Below, in pieces: positions 22,747-24,385 of a stretch of DNA of 24,385 bases (position 1 is the first letter of the stretch; every line of letters starts with the position of its first letter). The stretch spans positions 1-24,385 of the forward strand of contig JAHIQD010000014.1 in the NCBI GenBank assembly GCA_018902795.1. The letters are read 5' to 3'. The DNA comes from Bacteroidota bacterium (lineage in GTDB: Bacteria > Bacteroidota > Bacteroidia > Flavobacteriales > Weeksellaceae). The notes beneath the pieces were generated by a model. The model had not been told where the DNA came from, searched no databases, and worked only from the letters and a program-made list of their open reading frames with translations. A program made the position numbers and the translations under genes.

Positions 22747-23585
22747 TGGAGAGAATTGGGGTTTTACTTGCTACCTATAATGGTGAAAAATTCATTGCCG
22801 AACAGCTGCAGTCTCTCATCGACCAGACTTACAGCAATTGGATACTCTATGTCCGTGATGATTGCTCTTCGGACGGAACATTAACTATTATCAAAGATTT
22901 TGAAAAAAAGTTTCCTGAAAAGTTGGTGATCCTTCAAAATGAAGGACGGAATCTCGGCGCAAAAGACAGCTTTGCAGCGCTGCTAAATTTTGTCGAGGAG
23001 GAGTATTATATGTTCTGCGATCAGGATGATGTCTGGGTTTCCACGAAAATCGAAAGATCGCTTGCAGAGATGAAGCGAGTAGAGCATGCTTATCCGGGAA
23101 GTCCTGTATTGTGTTTCTGCGACGCAATAGTAGCAGACGAAGAACTTAACGTTATTGCAGCGTCTTTTTGGAAATCTACCAGCGTGGATCCATTCTACAT
23201 TAAACAGGGAAAGAGGTTTGAAATCTTTAACTGTGCCCCCGGCTGTACGATGATCATTAATCACAAACTGAAAAAACACCTTTTCCCATTCCCAGATAAG
23301 GCTCCAATGCACGACTGGTGGATTTCGATTGTTGCACAGAGGGTAGGAATTGTACATCCCATTAATGAAGGATTAATTCTGTACCGGCAACACAGTTCTA
23401 ACACTATAGGGGCTGAAAGTGTTGAACCACAGTATTTCCTGAAAAAGCTCATTCGCCTGTCTAACCTGTTTAAAACACAGCAAAACCATCTGGAGTTTTT
23501 AAGGGAAATAAACGGAATGGGGAAAATGGAGTTTTACTTCTCCAAATTACGTTATACGCTGATTCGCTTTATGACTAATCGATAA
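22746..23585 (+). CDS. Family 2 glycosyltransferase (GT-A), rhamnosyltransferase-like
   Basis: The 279-residue protein begins with the GT2 nucleotide-binding pattern VLLATYNGEKFIAEQLQSL (about 6-24) and has DDCSSDGT (about 38-45). The metal-binding DxD region is FCDQDDVW (about 91-98). PGCTMIINH and HDWW (about 182-185) form the acceptor side. The DQDDVW and HDWW pair is common in enzymes annotated as rhamnosyl- or related transferases in O-antigen and capsule loci, but sugar specificity is inference. The C-terminus is short and soluble with a basic end (YTLIRFMTNR). Its start overlaps the stop of the EpsG-type gene by one base. Its 3' end overlaps the convergent beta-helix gene by 11 bp, and no terminator is seen between them. 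Confidence 0.85.
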   Translation: MERIGVLLATYNGEKFIAEQLQSLIDQTYSNWILYVRDDCSSDGTLTIIKDFEKKFPEKLVILQNEGRNLGAKDSFAALLNFVEEEYYMFCDQDDVWVSTKIERSLAEMKRVEHAYPGSPVLCFCDAIVADEELNVIAASFWKSTSVDPFYIKQGKRFEIFNCAPGCTMIINHKLKKHLFPFPDKAPMHDWWISIVAQRVGIVHPINEGLILYRQHSSNTIGAESVEPQYFLKKLIRLSNLFKTQQNHLEFLREINGMGKMEFYFSKLRYTLIRFMTNR

Positions 23586-24385
23586 AGAAGGGAAGTACAG
23601 AAAACGGTAAAAAATTGCCTGAAGACCTATTGTTTAGTAGCAGATTTTGATTGATCATTCTGCGGTTCCTGATAATACCTGTCAAAAGAGGGAAGCTTTT
23701 CGGCGTGCCTGTAGATTCAAAAAAATTATCTGATATTTGGCCAATTCCACCCGGATCATTGATGGTAATAGCCTGTTTCTTAAAGTTTAAAAACCTGCAG
23801 CTGACAAAATCAATTTTTTTGGAAGGTCCGGTGAAGGTAAGACCATCTACATGATATACTTTGTTGAAGATGCAATTCTCAAATCTGATATTATTTACTC
23901 CCACCGCGCTCACGTTGTTATAGGTTTCCGTGGTAATGTCTGTGAAGTTCGTATTGGCGATATAAACATTTTTGGCAAATCGGAAATCCGCAACTTCTTT
24001 GCTGTCTGTAACCGTCGAGTTCATTAACGAAACTGTGTACACGTTTTGGGAAGTGTTTAAATAATTTTGAGAACCGATCACCGCCAATGGAGCATTCACT
24101 TTCTGAAAATCACAATTGCTGATTGAAACAATTTTCCCGGAGGTTTCCGGCTGCTGCACGACCGCAATCGCACCCATTCCTCCTATATTGAAAAATGTAC
24201 AATTGCTGATCACCCCATTGCGTACTACATTCATTCCTCTGTCGGGTTCTATATCAATGGCACCGGGCATGTCGTCCCGGGTTATGTTTCTGAAGCTACA
24301 ACGGTCAATGGTAAACCCGTCACTGTAATAAATGCTGATTCCCTGTCTGTTGTTTTTATTCACTCCGTCGAACCGGCAGTTACGA
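23575..24385 (-). CDS. Right-handed parallel beta-helix protein, C-terminal part (5' end outside window)
   Basis: The frame is open to the window edge, so the GTG at 24363 need not be the start; codons upstream read RNCRFDG in phase. The visible 270 residues are successive coils of about 22-30 residues with the N-C-x-F pattern: IDRCSFRNI, ISNCTFFNI, ISNCDFQKV, IANTNFTDI, FENCIFNKV and FVSCRFLNF. This is the signature of a pectate-lyase-like or NosD-like beta-helix. GAIDIEPDRG resembles a loop found in exported polysaccharide lyases, hydrolases and epimerases. No catalytic residues can be named, and there is no T9SS-type tail at the C-terminus. Position next to a capsule locus suggests a polysaccharide-modifying or -binding role, but this is inference. 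It converges on the GT2 gene with an 11-bp overlap. Confidence 0.75.
   Translation of the reverse strand, partial: RNCRFDGVNKNNRQGISIYYSDGFTIDRCSFRNITRDDMPGAIDIEPDRGMNVVRNGVISNCTFFNIGGMGAIAVVQQPETSGKIVSISNCDFQKVNAPLAVIGSQNYLNTSQNVYTVSLMNSTVTDSKEVADFRFAKNVYIANTNFTDITTETYNNVSAVGVNNIRFENCIFNKVYHVDGLTFTGPSKKIDFVSCRFLNFKKQAITINDPGGIGQISDNFFESTGTPKSFPLLTGIIRNRRMINQNLLLNNRSSGNFLPFSVLPFFID

Overview
The window looks like a chromosomal segment of a Bacteroidota bacterium of the class Flavobacteriia, most like Chryseobacterium and its relatives. This rests on three things. Two very large secreted proteins carry type IX secretion (T9SS)-like C-terminal regions. Several intergenic gaps hold the Bacteroidota -7 promoter element TAnnTTTG. 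Shine-Dalgarno sequences are weak or absent. No rRNA, tRNA or CRISPR array was seen. All family assignments come from reading motifs; no database search was possible.

Left part (1-2162). The window opens in the last 80 codons of an IS110-family transposase that ends at 244 in a small hairpin. A non-coding stretch with a G-rich tract follows. Next is a 134-residue XRE-type regulator on the minus strand (759-1163), surrounded by inverted repeats built on TGTCA/TGACA and preceded by a 12-bp palindrome. About 1 kb without a convincing gene then holds a promoter-like element with a hairpin, a second G-rich tract, further dyads, and the structured leader of the first large gene.

Middle (2163-13631). 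Two multidomain exported proteins of 2037 and 1471 residues have unrelated N-terminal parts but share a C-terminal region of about 480 residues. They are separated by a strong terminator and a 640-bp gap containing an imperfect tandem repeat and a leader with two competing pairings. An 84-residue protein with a signal peptide, a short acidic ectodomain, a PIDDY motif, one membrane helix and a basic tail follows, and a terminator closes the group.

Right part (14059-23585). This is a Wzx/Wzy-type capsule or exopolysaccharide locus on the plus strand. In order it has a CapD/WbpM-type membrane nucleotide-sugar 4,6-dehydratase, a Wza-like outer-membrane export lipoprotein, a Wzc-like co-polymerase and tyrosine kinase, a Wzx-type flippase, a GT-B glycosyltransferase, an EpsG-type polymerase and a GT2 glycosyltransferase. 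The conserved export genes come first and the AT-rich, polymer-specific genes later. A near-consensus promoter for wza/wzc lies partly inside the end of the dehydratase gene. No initiating sugar-phosphate transferase is present, so the locus presumably continues past the window.

Right edge (23575-24385). A minus-strand gene for a right-handed parallel beta-helix protein runs in from the edge and overlaps the last glycosyltransferase tail to tail by 11 bp. It may act on or bind the polysaccharide, but nothing visible defines its activity.

The theme of the window is cell-surface construction: large secreted surface proteins, then the assembly line for a surface polysaccharide. The least explained items are the shared C-terminal region with swapped N-terminal parts, the small PIDDY membrane protein, the alternative pairings in the leader at 8736-8879, and the dyad-rich, G-rich surroundings of the XRE gene.
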